A stretch of 64,000 nucleotides of DNA from Piezodorus guildinii (lineage: Eukaryota; Arthropoda; Insecta; Hemiptera; Pentatomidae), in the NCBI GenBank assembly GCA_023052935.1, contig CM041294.1, positions 10,960,414 to 11,024,413 on the forward strand. The letters run 5' to 3'. The translations under genes were made by a program, and so were the position numbers. Below the pieces are notes generated by a model, which ran no database searches, had not been told where the DNA came from, and was given only the letters and a program-made list of their open reading frames with translations. How positions within the stretch are numbered: the stretch's first letter is position 1; each line of letters opens with the position of its first letter. Of the stretch, positions 1 through 9,929 are shown piece after piece.

Positions 1-94
1 AGCCACATCACGGGCAGAGACCAGCGGAAGCTGCGTGAGGGCACAATCATACCGCTCTTGACGGGAGAATCTTTCTAGTGCGGCTACTATAAAA
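1..94. other. window start, no gene seen
   Basis: No gene is recognised. A short stretch near positions 22-48 resembles, in reverse complement, sequence near 28,690-28,715 and 46,540-46,560 (shared core CTTAGCTTCCGC or close to it), so it is probably the edge of another dispersed repeat. Confidence 0.3.
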
Positions 95-125
95 CTAGTG
101 GATGCAACATCTGACTTTCACTTAT
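95..125 (-). repeat. MITE-1 end fragment left of the foldback
   Basis: This 30-bp segment is repeated exactly at 2,101-2,130. It contains the MITE-1 terminus ACTTTCACTTA in the orientation of the minus-strand copies. The foldback element begins directly after it, so the left flank is a piece of the same MITE-1 sequence that resumes right of the foldback. Confidence 0.6.
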
Positions 126-2033
126 AGCTTTTTTCAGTCAAATTCATAATTTTTTCAGTCAATTTCATAATTTCTTGTACCCATATTATACAGTTAATTG
201 AATGAGGTTTTGCAATCAAGAACTTAACATTTTTATTAAATCTTGTTGTTGTTTATCCATTTAACGTCAGTTTATGTTACTGCGCTCAATCCGACGGTGC
301 AGCGGGAGTCTTAAGTTTTGCCTATCCAGGTTTACTTAAGATAGTGATCTTTTACGAGTTACACTTTTTAAATCTTTTAAGGGTCACTTGTGGAGCACAA
401 ATATAGGGCGATCTGCTGGTTTTGGACTTGCGACCTTAAGCATAGAAGGCTGTTATGCTAGCCACTACTCCACAGGTAACCCTCAATGTTCCAAAAATCC
501 ACATGTGTTTGAACATGCCGGTTAGGAACACGTGACCTTGGGCATATTGATATTTAACACCTTGCTGAATGCATCCAGGGTCACCTGTGGAGTAGTGGCT
601 AATATAACAGGCCCCTTTTAAAGGACGAAATAACCAAGGATTTTTAATCCCTAAAAGCAAATATAGGACCATCTGCTGGTTTTGAACTTGCGACGTTAAT
701 CATAGAGAGCTGTTATGTCTAGCCACTACTCCACAGGTGAACCTTTATGCATTCTAAAAGGTGTTAAGGACTAATATGTCCAAGGTCAAGGTTTCAAACC
801 CGGCAGATTCCAACACATTGTTGAATGCATCGAGGGTCACCTGTGGTGCAGTGGCTAGCATAACATCCTTCTATCTACTAGGACTTGCGACCTTAAGCAT
901 ATAAGGCTGTTATGCTAGCCACTACTCCACAGGTGACCCTCAATGTTCCAAAAATCCACATGTGTTAGAACATGCCGAGTTGAAACCGTTACCTTGGGCA
1001 TATTGATCTTTAACACCTTGCTGAATGCATACAGGGTCACCTGTGGAGTAGTGGCTAGCATAACAGCCTCTTTTAAATCACGAAATAACCAAGGATTTTT
1101 ACTCCCTAAAAGCCAATATAGGGCCATCTGCCAGGTATGGACTCGCTATTTAGTGGATAGAAGGATGTTATGCTAGCCACTGCACCACAGGTGACCCTCG
1201 ATGCATTCAACAAGGTGTTTAAATCAGCCGGGTTTGAACCCCTGACCTTGGACATATTAGTCTTTAACACCTTTTAGAATGCATAAAGGTTCACCTGTGG
1301 AGTAGTGGCTAGCCATAACAGCTCTCTATGATTAAGGTTCATACCTGGTAGATGGCCCTATATTTACTTTTAGAGAGTAAAAATGCTTGGTTATTTCGTC
1401 CTTTAAAAGAGGCAGATTCAAACACCTGTGGATTTTTGGAACATTGAGGGTCACCTGTGGAGTAGTGGCTAGCATAACAGCCTTCTATGCTTAAGGTCGC
1501 AAGTCCAAAACCAGCAGATCGCCCTATATTTGTGCTCCACAAGTGACCCTTAAAAGATTTAAAAAGTGTAACTCGTAAAAGATCCCTATCTTAAGTAAAC
1601 CTGGATAGGCGAAACTTAAGACTTCCACGGCACCGTCGGATTAAGCATAGTAACATAAAGTGGCGTTAAATGGATACACAACAACAAGATTTAATAAAAA
1701 TGTTAAGTTCTTGATTGCAAAACCTCATTCAATTAACTGTATAATATGGGTACAAGAAATTATGAAATTGGCTGAAAAAATTATGAATTTGATTGAAAAA
1801 ATTATGAATTTGACTGAAAAAATTATGAATTTGACTGAAAAAATTATGAATTTGACTGAAAAAAATTATGAATTCGATTGAAAAAATTATGAATTTGACT
1901 GAAAAAATTATGAATTTGACTGAAAAAATTATGAATTTGACTGAAAAAATTATGAATTTGACTGAAAAAAATTATGAATTCGATTGAAAAAATTATGAAT
2001 TTGACTGAAAAAATTATGAATTTGACTGAAAAA
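126..2033. mobile_element. foldback element built from inverted SINE heads
   Basis: Two long arms (126-881 and 1,152-2,033) are reverse complements of each other apart from indels; for example 346-370 pairs with 1,561-1,584, and 852-881 with 1,152-1,181. A 270-bp spacer separates them and itself resembles 410-680. Tips are GCTTTTTTCAGTCAA and its complement, flanked by TATA on both sides, consistent with a TA or TATA target duplication. The arms carry at least nine copies of a SINE-head module (GGTCACCTGTGGAGTAG with GGCTAGCATAAC) in alternating orientation, plus SINE S1 3' sequence near 245-400 and 1,550-1,680. No transposase is present, so any movement would be non-autonomous. Foldback elements are known for long terminal repeats with tandem subrepeats; assignment here is structural only. 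Confidence 0.7.
1761..2033 (+). repeat. 21-bp minisatellite at the foldback tip
   Basis: Thirteen copies of a 21-22 bp unit of the form TTATGAATTTGACTGAAAAA. Variant units reading AATTCGATTG recur at about 1,868 and 1,975, giving a 107-bp five-unit higher-order period. The left arm has only about two units (127-175), so the tract expanded or contracted on one side only. A 73-codon open frame through this tract is a by-product of the repeat. Confidence 0.9.
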
Positions 2034-2038
2034 AGCTA

Positions 2039-2375
2039 TACACCCGTTGTTAAAATCAATTTAAGAATTTTTTAATGCATTTTTTAGAGATAAAAAAAAT
2101 CTAGTGGATGCAACATCTGACTTTCACTTACCCCCTTTATTAAAATCAATTTGAATAATTTTTAAATACATTTAGGGATAAAAATAAATTCTGAAAGAAT
2201 TCATTATATTGAAACATGTGTTTATTAAACAATCCGCTATATTATTATCTATGACAGTTAGTTTTATCGGATTTTTATCACTCTCTATTAACTTTTACAA
2301 TTTTGTGTATAAGATAATATATTTTTTTAAATCTTTATTTTTCCAACGGTATATTATACGAATAAAAAATGTATG
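2039..2375 (-). mobile_element. MITE-1 3' portion, partly duplicated
   Basis: Sequence from 2,101 runs through the terminus ACTTTCACTTAC into the interior shared with other minus-oriented MITE-1 copies (AAACATGTGTTTATTAAAC, TATCACTCTCTATTAAC, CCAACGGTATATTATAC). The piece 2,040-2,095 is a second, diverged copy of the sequence that follows the terminus at 2,131, so this MITE end is tandemly duplicated with the foldback inserted in the first copy. Confidence 0.65.
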
Positions 2376-2610
2376 TGCGTCGTGAGGTATTCCCCAAGAT
2401 CCCTGTCCTATAAACATGGGACTCTCACTGTAGCATCCTACAATAAGCTACAGTAAGATAACGTGACAATAATCAAATTATTACACACTGGTTTATTATT
2501 TCCAAATAACTATATCAGGGTATAGCTTTTTATATAGCTGCTAATCTTTTCCATTGCCTCTATCTTCAATAATAACCGAGTTTTGTTGGTTACATCTATT
2601 ATAATTTGTG
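2376..2610. other. AT-rich, no gene seen
   Basis: No open frame or repeat family was recognised between the MITE-1 fragment and the AT microsatellite. Confidence 0.4.
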
Positions 2611-2614
2611 ACTT

Positions 2615-2616
2615 AA

Positions 2617-2710
<94 letters not shown>

Positions 2711-2762
2711 ATTTATTTATTTTATATATATATATATTTTTTTTATTTATTTTTTTTTTTTA
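2615..2762. repeat. (AT)n microsatellite and T-rich tract
   Basis: Long alternating AT to about 2,707, then TTTA and poly-T blocks. The compound tract is about 150 bp and carries no coding information. Confidence 0.95.
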
Positions 2763-2819
2763 TGCATTGTATTGATATTTACAACTGTACATATAATATA
2801 TACAATTAAATGGGCTAAT

Positions 2820-3260
2820 TTACACTTATGGGCGTGATAATGTTTAGTGAAGAAACTACCTAGCGGTAGCACTTCAATGTCTATTTAATTAAAATAAGTC
2901 TTTTCAATCGCAGGATGTCAGGAATAGATGGGAATGATAAGTTGCGTACAAGAGGATTCGTGTGGGTTGGGAGTTTGGAATGAAAAGAGGCGTATCTGTT
3001 TTAGGATAGTTCTGTGACAAATGGGGTATTTAGGTCATTATGGATGATTTTATTCGTAACGAAATAAGGAGCATTTAGGATTTTGTGAAGGATTTTGGAT
3101 TGTAAGGATTGAATGCGAGAGGAATTAGATGGTTTAGTAGAGCCCCACAACTCGATTCCATATTTCCAGATGGGTCTGATGACAGTAACATAAGTGAGCT
3201 TTTTGTATTAAATTGGAAGTTTTGAACGTTTGTCTGAGTGGGGTATTATTAAAGAACACA
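2820..3260 (-). mobile_element. LINE-C (Jockey-like) 3' fragment
   Basis: On the minus strand, translation of about 3,050-3,235 gives the C-terminal block of the Jockey reverse-transcriptase ORF (RPIWKYGIELWGSTKPS, then QSLQSKILHKILNAP), close to the copy at 47.5-48.0 kb. Frames are broken in several places. Only the C-terminal part and some 3' sequence are present, so this is a dead, 5'-truncated copy. Confidence 0.75.
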
Positions 3261-4015
3261 GTGGGGCAGGAAGTCATCGGTCACTAATTCTAAAACTCTA
3301 TAAAAAATTTTCTCCATCTTTAGAAATAATACGAGCGTATTAATAAGCAAAATTTCTATTTTTTTTTTTTTAATTATTCGAGTTTTTTTTTTATTAAAAC
3401 ACAAATAAATGTTTTCTCTATCTTTCGTTATAGATTATTTCCGTTATTATATCCGGCGAAGGCCCTATCCCGTAGAGTCCTTTCTCCCTCGAGATATAAC
3501 TTCCCAGACCAGCGATGTACCTTCTAGGCATTCCATATTGATGCTACACACCGCACTTCGGTCGTTATCTCGCAGACACCCTAACCCTCATTATTCAGAA
3601 CTGCCAACTCCTACTTGAAGGGACTAAACAATTCAGCTGATAAACCTGAGATAGGTTCCCTTTGGCAGACCCTAGCAAGTTCCAAAAACACGACCTAACC
3701 TCTCCCTAATTAGCTATATTGCTCCAAGTTGCTACCTTCTCGAGAAGTTGTTAGAACTGCCGCTCGATAATGTGCCAGGTGTCAGTTCTCAACTGTAGTT
3801 CTCAAGGGTTGGCAATGCAGTGTAAGTCCTTGGTAAGGGGACACCAAGTTAGGGTGTTTTCGACATTAAGATTAGTTTGTTCTTAGCTTTTTAATTCTGT
3901 CCAAATCTAATCTTTTAAATAGAACAAAAACATAATTATTTAGGTATATTTATCCTTTTGTTAGTATTCTTTCATTTATGATCATTTAGCTTATAAAACA
4001 TTTTAAAAAAATCTA
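3261..4015. other. no recognisable gene
   Basis: Includes T-rich stretches (3,360-3,410) and a more mixed-composition block (3,410-3,870). A 69-codon frame starts at 3,409 but shows no motif, no plausible splice context and no relation to other features here. Nature unknown; it may be an unrecognised old repeat. Confidence 0.3.
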
Positions 4016-4017
4016 TG

Positions 4018-4272
4018 GCACTTAAACCATTCAAGGGTCTTTGGTTCAGCACATAAATAACTTCATACTGTTTCTCAGCAATGAGATCAGGCACAGATCA
4101 CTCTTGGCCTCTAGGTTTTTCTCCATTTTTTGGTACCCAATTTATAGTGGCTGGGTGTGCCCAGGAGGGTCTCCATAACCCAGGATCGCTCCACGGCTAT
4201 AATAACAAATTCCCCAACCGGGATTCCAACCCAGGACCCGGAGAACAGTAGAGTAGTGCTCTATCTAGCATC
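4018..4272 (-). mobile_element. tRNA-like SINE (SINE-3)
   Basis: Read on the minus strand, a tRNA-like head (4,190-4,270) contains a pol III B-box-like GGGTTGGAATCCC preceded by GATAGAGCAC, followed by a body without coding capacity. It abuts a SINE S1 copy at 4,275. Assignment rests on the tRNA-like head only; a single copy was seen. Confidence 0.45.
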
Positions 4273-4274
4273 TT

Positions 4275-4470
4275 ATGCTTCTTTGTTTATTCATTTAACG
4301 TCACTTTTATGCTACCATGGCTAATCGGACGTTGCTAAAATTTTCCTGTCCAGGTTTAATAAGGATAAGGATCTTTAACGAGTACCTGACATCACACAGG
4401 CTCTGAAGGGCGTCATAACTATGGTATCTGTATATAGAGAGGGGGGCTCATTCTGATCTGCAAACCCGCG
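4275..4470 (-). mobile_element. SINE S1, 5'-truncated
   Basis: The minus strand carries the characteristic S1 3' half: the reverse complements of CCTGGATAGGCAAAATTTAG and of GCATAAAGTGACGTTAAAT are recognisable at 4,290-4,370. The tRNA-like head is missing or heavily diverged. Confidence 0.7.
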
Positions 4471-5611
4471 CAACATATTTGCTCAACGTCATTGGTCCTC
4501 GTTATGTTACATGGATAGAAGTGTTACGAGTCTTTTGTGACGAAAAATCAATAAATAAATAAAAACTATTCACCTTTCTTGGGACAAACTAGAAAATTAA
4601 TGGAAAAAAAAAGGACTGGATTTATCAAAATGCATGATGTAAATAAGAACTGTATTTATGGAATTGAAAAAAAAAAAATTAAATAACAAATGTATTAGCC
4701 AAAAGCAGGATGTACAAATTAATTCGATTGATTATACATTACTTATTCAAGAAATAATATATTAGCATATAACCAAAATATGTACTTGTATTGTTTCGTT
4801 TCCACTTAGTTATTTTTTTTACTATTATATGTTTTTTTTTACTATAATATGTTTTATTTCACTTTAATTGTTTTGTTTTTGTTTTTTTTTAGCTGTAATT
4901 ATTTTGTTTTTACTTACATTTTTTTTTCGTTTAGTTTTTGTTTTCAGATTATTCCTACTGTTCAAAAGTAACATAGGCTACAATTACCAATAACCCCTCA
5001 TGTAAACATAACGTAAAAGTAACATTGGTGCAATTACCACAACATGTATTAAGTTTTAGGCATGTGGCCGCTTGTAAAATAAATATTGAAAAATAAAAAT
5101 CTTAAAAAAAAAAAAAAAAAAATAAAACATTACTTATTCAATTCACACAAACACAAATATGAGACTAACTTCCAATATATTCAAAAAGGAAAAACTTATG
5201 GGACACAATAATATTCAAACCTACTTTCAATAGTTATAAATAAAGGAGAGTTTAATATAACAATAATGTAACCACATATTTCCAAGAGGAGGTAGGACGT
5301 TTCTTTTGATTCCTTGCCCGATCAATTGAAGTTTGATTATCAAAACAAAACAAAAACGCTTCATCAAAAGTTTCCCTGAAGTAACATTGTAGAGACATTC
5401 TTCAATCCAAAATGGAATCCACTAGATGGCTAGTGTAGGCCACTCACCCTCAAACGCATCAATCTTTTACGAGTCCTGGAAGCGATCAACTACCTCCATT
5501 TTACTGCTTCCAAGACGAATTTTTACGAACTGACATCTCAATATATATTTAGTAGCCACGCCATTTCTTTTTATTTATTTATCATATAGGCAAAAAGAAT
5601 TTTTTTCCACT
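4471..5611. other. AT-rich, no gene seen
   Basis: Homopolymer-rich (A-run at 5,104-5,122; several T-runs at 4,810-4,935). The stretch 4,965-5,122 ends in AATAAA-like sequence plus a 19-bp A-run, so it may be the 3' end of a retroposed transcript. No open frame was recognised. Confidence 0.35.
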
Positions 5612-5627
5612 GTATATCTTCATTAAC

Positions 5628-6387
5628 CATACAACTAAATACAAGTGTGTTAATAAAAACCGGTAAAGAAATAGGACTCGAATTAAATACCGATAAGACG
5701 AAATATATGATTAGTAGCAGAAACGGTGGCGATCGTGGTGATATTGATGTATCAGGGCATACTTTTGAACACGTAGAGAAATTCAAGTACTTAGGTTCAA
5801 TTATAACTAGAAAAAATGAAATCCAGGAAGAAATAAAGTCCCGGTTAAAGGTGGGAAATGCGTGTTATTATTCAGTTGCTAAGTTACTTAGTTCGCGGCT
5901 TCTATCTAAAAACTTAAAGGTTAGAATTTATAAAACTATTATTCTTTACGGATGTGAAACGTGCCCGCTTACTCTGAAGCATGAACAACAGCTAAAGGTT
6001 TTCGAAAATAAGGTATTGCGTAAAATATTTGGTCCGAAGAGAGATGAAGCCACTGGGGAGTTTAGAAGGTTGCACAACGCGGAATTGCGGAGCTTGTATC
6101 CTGTGAATATAATTGAGCTGATTGCATCGCGGAGACTCAAATGGGCGAGTAAAGTTGTTTGGCTCGATGACGAGCGGATTCCGAGAAAGTTGGTATTTGC
6201 TGATCCGACTGGTAGGCGTCCGAAAGGTAGGCCGAAGCATAGATGGGAGGACTGCGTTAAGGTTGATCTCGGGGGCTTGGGCTTGAATGGTGAGCATTGG
6301 ACGAGTCTGTGTAGGCGGAATTTGGTGGTATCTGCATCGAACCTTCGGGTTCGCTAAGCCTATTATTATTATTATTATAATTATTAA
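5628..6387 (+). mobile_element. LINE-A copy A1, 5'-truncated, with target duplication
   Basis: The insert carries the C-terminal part of a LINE reverse-transcriptase ORF and ends in the LINE-A 3' terminus (GGTTCGCTAAGCC followed by a TTA microsatellite tail). It is bounded by a 16-bp direct repeat, 5,612-5,627 and 6,388-6,403 (GTATATCTTCATTAAC, one mismatch), the expected product of target-primed reverse transcription. The 5' break lies within about 21 nt of those of copies A6 and A7. Confidence 0.9.
5647..6357 (+). pseudogene. LINE-A reverse transcriptase C-terminal fragment
   Basis: An open frame of 236 residues starting inside the ORF at the segment after the catalytic YADD region. Visible blocks: TDKTKYM near residue 18, VEKFKYLGS near 43, GNACYYS near 71, YGCET near 101, VLRKIFGPKRDE near 126, RRLKWASKVV near 161, and GRRPKGRPKHRWED near 187, ending NLRVR-stop. 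This is the typical thumb and C-terminal region of endonuclease/reverse-transcriptase LINEs. Catalytic palm motifs and the endonuclease are absent, so no enzymatic activity is expected. A three-residue loss before YGCET separates it from copy A7, to which it is otherwise very similar. Confidence 0.85.
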
Positions 6388-6394
6388 GTATATC

Positions 6395-6475
6395 TTTATT
6401 AACTGTTGTACCTTTATATAGTTATTTGTAAATAATAAACCATTGTGTAATAACTTGCAGCGTTTTATTATTACT
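6395..6475 (+). repeat. R2 repeat 3' end fragment
   Basis: Contains AATAATAAACCATTGTG followed by TAATAACTTGCAGCG, the shared 3' terminus of the R2 interspersed family seen again at 8,500, 42,379 and 46,330. Confidence 0.7.
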
Positions 6476-6594
6476 ATATTAGTATGTTTATTATTACTAT
6501 ATAAGTATGTTTCGCTTCCAGCCTATTACCTATAGGTATCCTATTATAGTGTACCCTAAGCTACAACACACGACCTACTGTAACATATTGAACC

Positions 6595-6710
6595 AGTAAT
6601 TACCACAAGAAACACTGTGTTATGGAGAACACAGCTGTGATCAGAGCGCACGGAACATTAGGTCGGTGTGTTGCGGATCTGTTGGATGGGACAGTGCTTC
6701 ACATTATTTA
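6595..6710 (+). repeat. dispersed repeat R4 (inverted partner at 53.5 kb)
   Basis: About 105 bp matches the reverse complement of 53,460-53,565, including ACAGCTGTGATCAGAGCGCA and GCGGATCTGTT. No coding capacity. Family identity unknown. Confidence 0.7.
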
Positions 6711-6860
6711 GTGTCAGGACAGTGCTTCTCTTGTTGAGGTCTCGAATAGCAACTGTATCTACTATCTGTTATAGTCATTATAGTTTGCATTAACATGAAA
6801 CAATATTGTTAAATGTGGGTATTGAAATGTTAATATAAGAATGATTCATCTCTATATATA

Positions 6861-7675
6861 TACACTTACTCAAAAAAGTTTCCATACAGCATGCTTTTAT
6901 TTTGCATGTCTATTTATTTTTAACTTCACTATTTCATAATGTACCAATTATTTATACTAATGTTAGATAAAAAAATACATTTATTTATTTTAATTTCATA
7001 AAACGAAGCAGAATGTCATTTGTTAATGGTAGGTCAAAAAAGTTTACATACACTTTCAATATTAATTCTAATTGTTGTACAATGGCCGTTTTTCCAGTGT
7101 TATATGTATAAATCTTATCTCGATATTCAAATCTTAGTTCATTATCAACTCTACTTGGGCCTGGGGAACTTATTTCTTTTCAATATCCGTGTTTCTCGTG
7201 ATTTGAGAGGGCTCGTGGTTCGCAGGGGTTATCCATAATAAAAATTGCACAACTGTTGAATAAGTCATATGATACTGTACAGTATGGACTACCAAGACAT
7301 CGAGAATTAAATTCTTTGGAGTATAGACCACGTGCTGGAAGACAAGAGACTGGGGGATCGCCAGAGGCGAGCCATCTTGACTGAAGTCTATGCAAAATCC
7401 TCACACCACCGACACCTCAATGGCCGTCACAATAAATAGGGACTATGGGATTCAAGTCTACCGATAAACAGTCAAAAATATTTTAAGAATGAAAGGATAC
7501 AGTGGTCTAGTCGCAAGAAGAAAGCCCTTCTTCAGTAAGTTAAACCAGAATAAGAAGTTATATTCAACTAGGAAGTTTGTAAATAAACACAAAAAATTCT
7601 GTTAACGAGTCATATTCTCCTTCGATGGAAGGCCATAAGTGTGGAGGAAATCAACCTCAGCTTGCAAAACTAAGA
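6861..7675 (+). pseudogene. Tc1-like transposon remnant with IR/DR-type end
   Basis: The left end begins after TA with ACTTACTCAAAAAAGTTTCC, and the motif TCAAAAAAGTTTNCATACA recurs in the same orientation at 6,870-6,888 and 7,034-7,052, the direct-repeat arrangement of IR/DR Tc1-like elements. Downstream, conceptual translation in shifting frames gives transposase blocks: RDLRGLVVRRG and IIKIAQLLNKSYDTVQYGL (paired helix-turn-helix DNA-binding region, 7,195-7,300), RPRAGR (7,330), and VIFSFDGRP with VWRK (7,605-7,645), corresponding to the segment around the first catalytic Asp, here substituted. Frameshifts and stops make it inactive. No right terminus was found, so the element is truncated. 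Confidence 0.7.
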
Positions 7676-7980
7676 TTTTTTTTTTTTTTTTCGTGGCTTA
7701 TTAGTATTTTGTAACGATTAATATTGATATTGTTATATTTTATTAATATTTATCTTGGATAACAGTGAACATAAAAATAGCAACTCTGTTATGCTTATTG
7801 TTGTATATGTATTTTATTCTTTTTCTTTTGACGATTTATTTACTTGGTAATTATTAATGTAAAATGCTGGAGATAGGTTTATTATTTGTGCTCTGCCAGC
7901 CGGCTCTATTTGTATAGGGATCACCCTAAAGACAAATCAATAAATTATTATTGTTATCTCTTATCACACACTCTCTCTCT

Positions 7981-8026
<46 letters not shown>

Positions 8027-8092
8027 TTTTTTTTTTCTGGCTCGACTGGTGAAAAAAAAGTGAAAAGGTTAAGAAATTGAATACGTTAAGAA

Positions 8093-8135
<43 letters not shown>

Positions 8136-8269
8136 GTGTGTATATGATTGTAACTTTTTCGATTTTTGTCATTTTCGAAGAAAGAGGAAAATTTTATTAG
8201 TGATTCTAGCCAACAAAACGCGAATAATCATAAACATGAGAAAAAGGAAAAGAAAAAAAATTTAAATTT
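7676..8269. other. AT-rich with two (AT)n microsatellites
   Basis: AT tracts lie at about 7,984-8,020 and 8,096-8,131. The block 7,855-7,955, ending AATAAATTATTATTGTTAT, looks like the 3' end of a LINE of unknown type (CCAGCCGGCTCTATTTGTAT then a trinucleotide tail). No gene seen. Confidence 0.4.
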
Positions 8270-8540
8270 TACCAATAAATCCGTCTATAAATAAATTATT
8301 TTTGAAGATAGAGAAAATTACGTATAGAGTTTTAGATTCAGTAGAGCGCGATTAACAGAATAAAAAAGTTGATTTACATCTTCAACACAAATTATATGTA
8401 ATTCCACCGAAACTCGGTTTTTATTGAAGATTGAAAAAAATTGAAAAGATTTGCAGCTATTACAGCTATATAAACAGTTATACCTTAATATAGTTGTGTG
8501 GAAATAATAAACCATAGTGTAATAATTTCCAGCGTTTTTT
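8270..8540 (+). repeat. R2 interspersed repeat, 3' part
   Basis: Shares with 49,740-49,960 the blocks TTTTGAAGATAGAGAAAA and GAGTTTTAGATTCAG, and ends in the R2 terminus (AATAATAAACCATAGTG, then CAGCG and a T-run). MITE-1 begins immediately after. Confidence 0.75.
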
Positions 8541-9440
8541 ACTTTCACTTACTATATATAGTAAGGGAAAGTATTGCGATCGTGAGAATTTTCGAATTTC
8601 AGTTTTCAACTGAAATACACGTTTTAGGGTCCCCTGAGTCCAAATAACCAAGTCCCGCAAAAAGGTCTGTGTGTGTGTGTGTGTGGTAACTCCCGGGCGG
8701 AAACGGTATGTCCTATGAAACTGAAATTTCATATTTAAGACAACTATACTCCCGAGACGTGACAAACCTTTTTTCATCAAAATGAGCCCACCAGAAGAGG
8801 CACTTTATACCATGCATTTTGCACCTTTTTTCGATTTTCTCGAAAACGGTTCCGACGATTTTGATTAAACTCGCTATATCGATGTAAAATTTAATGGGCT
8901 TTAATATCATGTAGGTTTCATTCGGATTTAAATGGTCTGACAGGGCTTAAATGCTGATATTTTAAATTTTCTTTCTATAAAGTACCTTTCATTTCGTTGG
9001 TTCTATAAAAATAACTATATTATCTTGTTACAACTGATGAACAGCTAAATATGCAAGTTGGGCGAATTTGAAAAGCAATTAAACGAGAAAACTGAAAAAA
9101 TATTTTTTTAATGCAGGTTTTGTTTTTGAACATAAGAACAGTTCTTACTATACATGTATGATATACCGTTGGAAAGCTAAAAATTTCAAAAAAAATATTA
9201 TCTTATACTCAAGCTTTAAAAAGTTAATAGAGAGTGATGAAAAGAAGATAAAACTAACCGATTATTTTAGATAATAATATAATAGATTTTTTAATTAAAC
9301 ACATGTTTCTATAGAAATTCAATTTAATTAATTCTTTAATAGTTTCACGTATTTTTATCTCTAACTGTATTTGAAAATTCTTTCATTGATTTTGAAAATA
9401 GAGGTAAGTGAAAGTCGTGTGTTGCCCGCACCAGATTTTT
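8541..9440 (+). mobile_element. MITE-1 copy A, full length
   Basis: A non-autonomous DNA element of about 0.9 kb. The left end reads ACTTTCACTTAC and continues into the palindrome CTTACTATATATAGTAAG; the right end has GTAAGTGAAAGT (9,404-9,415), a 12-bp terminal inverted repeat, followed by a conserved 25-bp tail ending GCCCGCACCAGATTTT. Inner landmarks: GGGTCCCCTGAGTCC, a short GT run (8,665-8,684), CCACCAGAAGAGGCAC, CCGTTGGAAAGCT. T-runs flank it on both sides. No transposase is encoded; open frames across it are fortuitous. Confidence 0.85.
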
Positions 9441-9803
9441 TTTTTAATTTAGTTACACCAGATTAAAATCACAGCCGTGGCAAGCAGGGCCGAACCCACG
9501 AGTGGAGTATAATCAGGTAAAGAAGTCTTGAAAAAAGAAAAAAAGGTTTGGAATCCCTATTTTATTTCAACTGGCGACCACGAGATTAGGAGTCGGCATA
9601 ATCTATTGTTTTTTCCCTGTCAGAAAGAAATTTAGTTTGCGTTTTATTTAATTTATTTTGTTTTTAACAATCTGAATTTTTAAAATATTTAAGTTTTATA
9701 TCCCATATAAATTTTATCAAATTGGGATCCAATTCAAAAAATGAATAAACATAAAATTAGTTATTTTACTTAAATAGCTAATAGAATTAAAATATTTAAT
9801 TAC
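9441..9803. other. no gene; possible SINE-like segment
   Basis: The part 9,470-9,600 has a tRNA T-arm-like GGCCGAACCCACG and may be an old SINE on the minus strand. The rest (9,610-9,800) is AT-rich and unique; in the minus direction it would be the intron following the candidate exon at 9,804. Confidence 0.3.
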
Positions 9804-9871
9804 CTTGACATTGTTGTCCACTTCCTCCAATATCGGAGTGGACATGGTTCTCCCGGTGATTCTCATTTCCT
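9804..9871 (-). CDS. candidate internal exon of an unknown host gene
   Basis: On the minus strand a T-rich tract ends in TTTTGTTTTCAG, followed by 68 bp of higher GC content and then AAG/GTAATT, a good donor. Two of three frames are open: one reads GNENHRENHVHSDIGGSGQQ, the other EMRITGRTMSTPILEEVDNN. No repeated copy was noticed in the window, unlike almost everything around it. A 68-bp length leaves a phase shift, so it would need compatible neighbours. I do not recognise the protein. The call rests on splice-site context and composition; a chance arrangement remains possible. Confidence 0.4.
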
Positions 9872-9929
9872 CTGAAAACAAAATAAAATTATTAAAATAT
9901 ATTTTAATATAATAATAATAAAAATAATG

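Noticed and set aside
436..1542. Several open frames of 67-78 codons sharing WLFRPLKGACYISHYSTGDP-like peptides
   Set aside because: They are translations of the inverted SINE-head modules of the foldback and occur in both orientations; no protein family and no conserved start.
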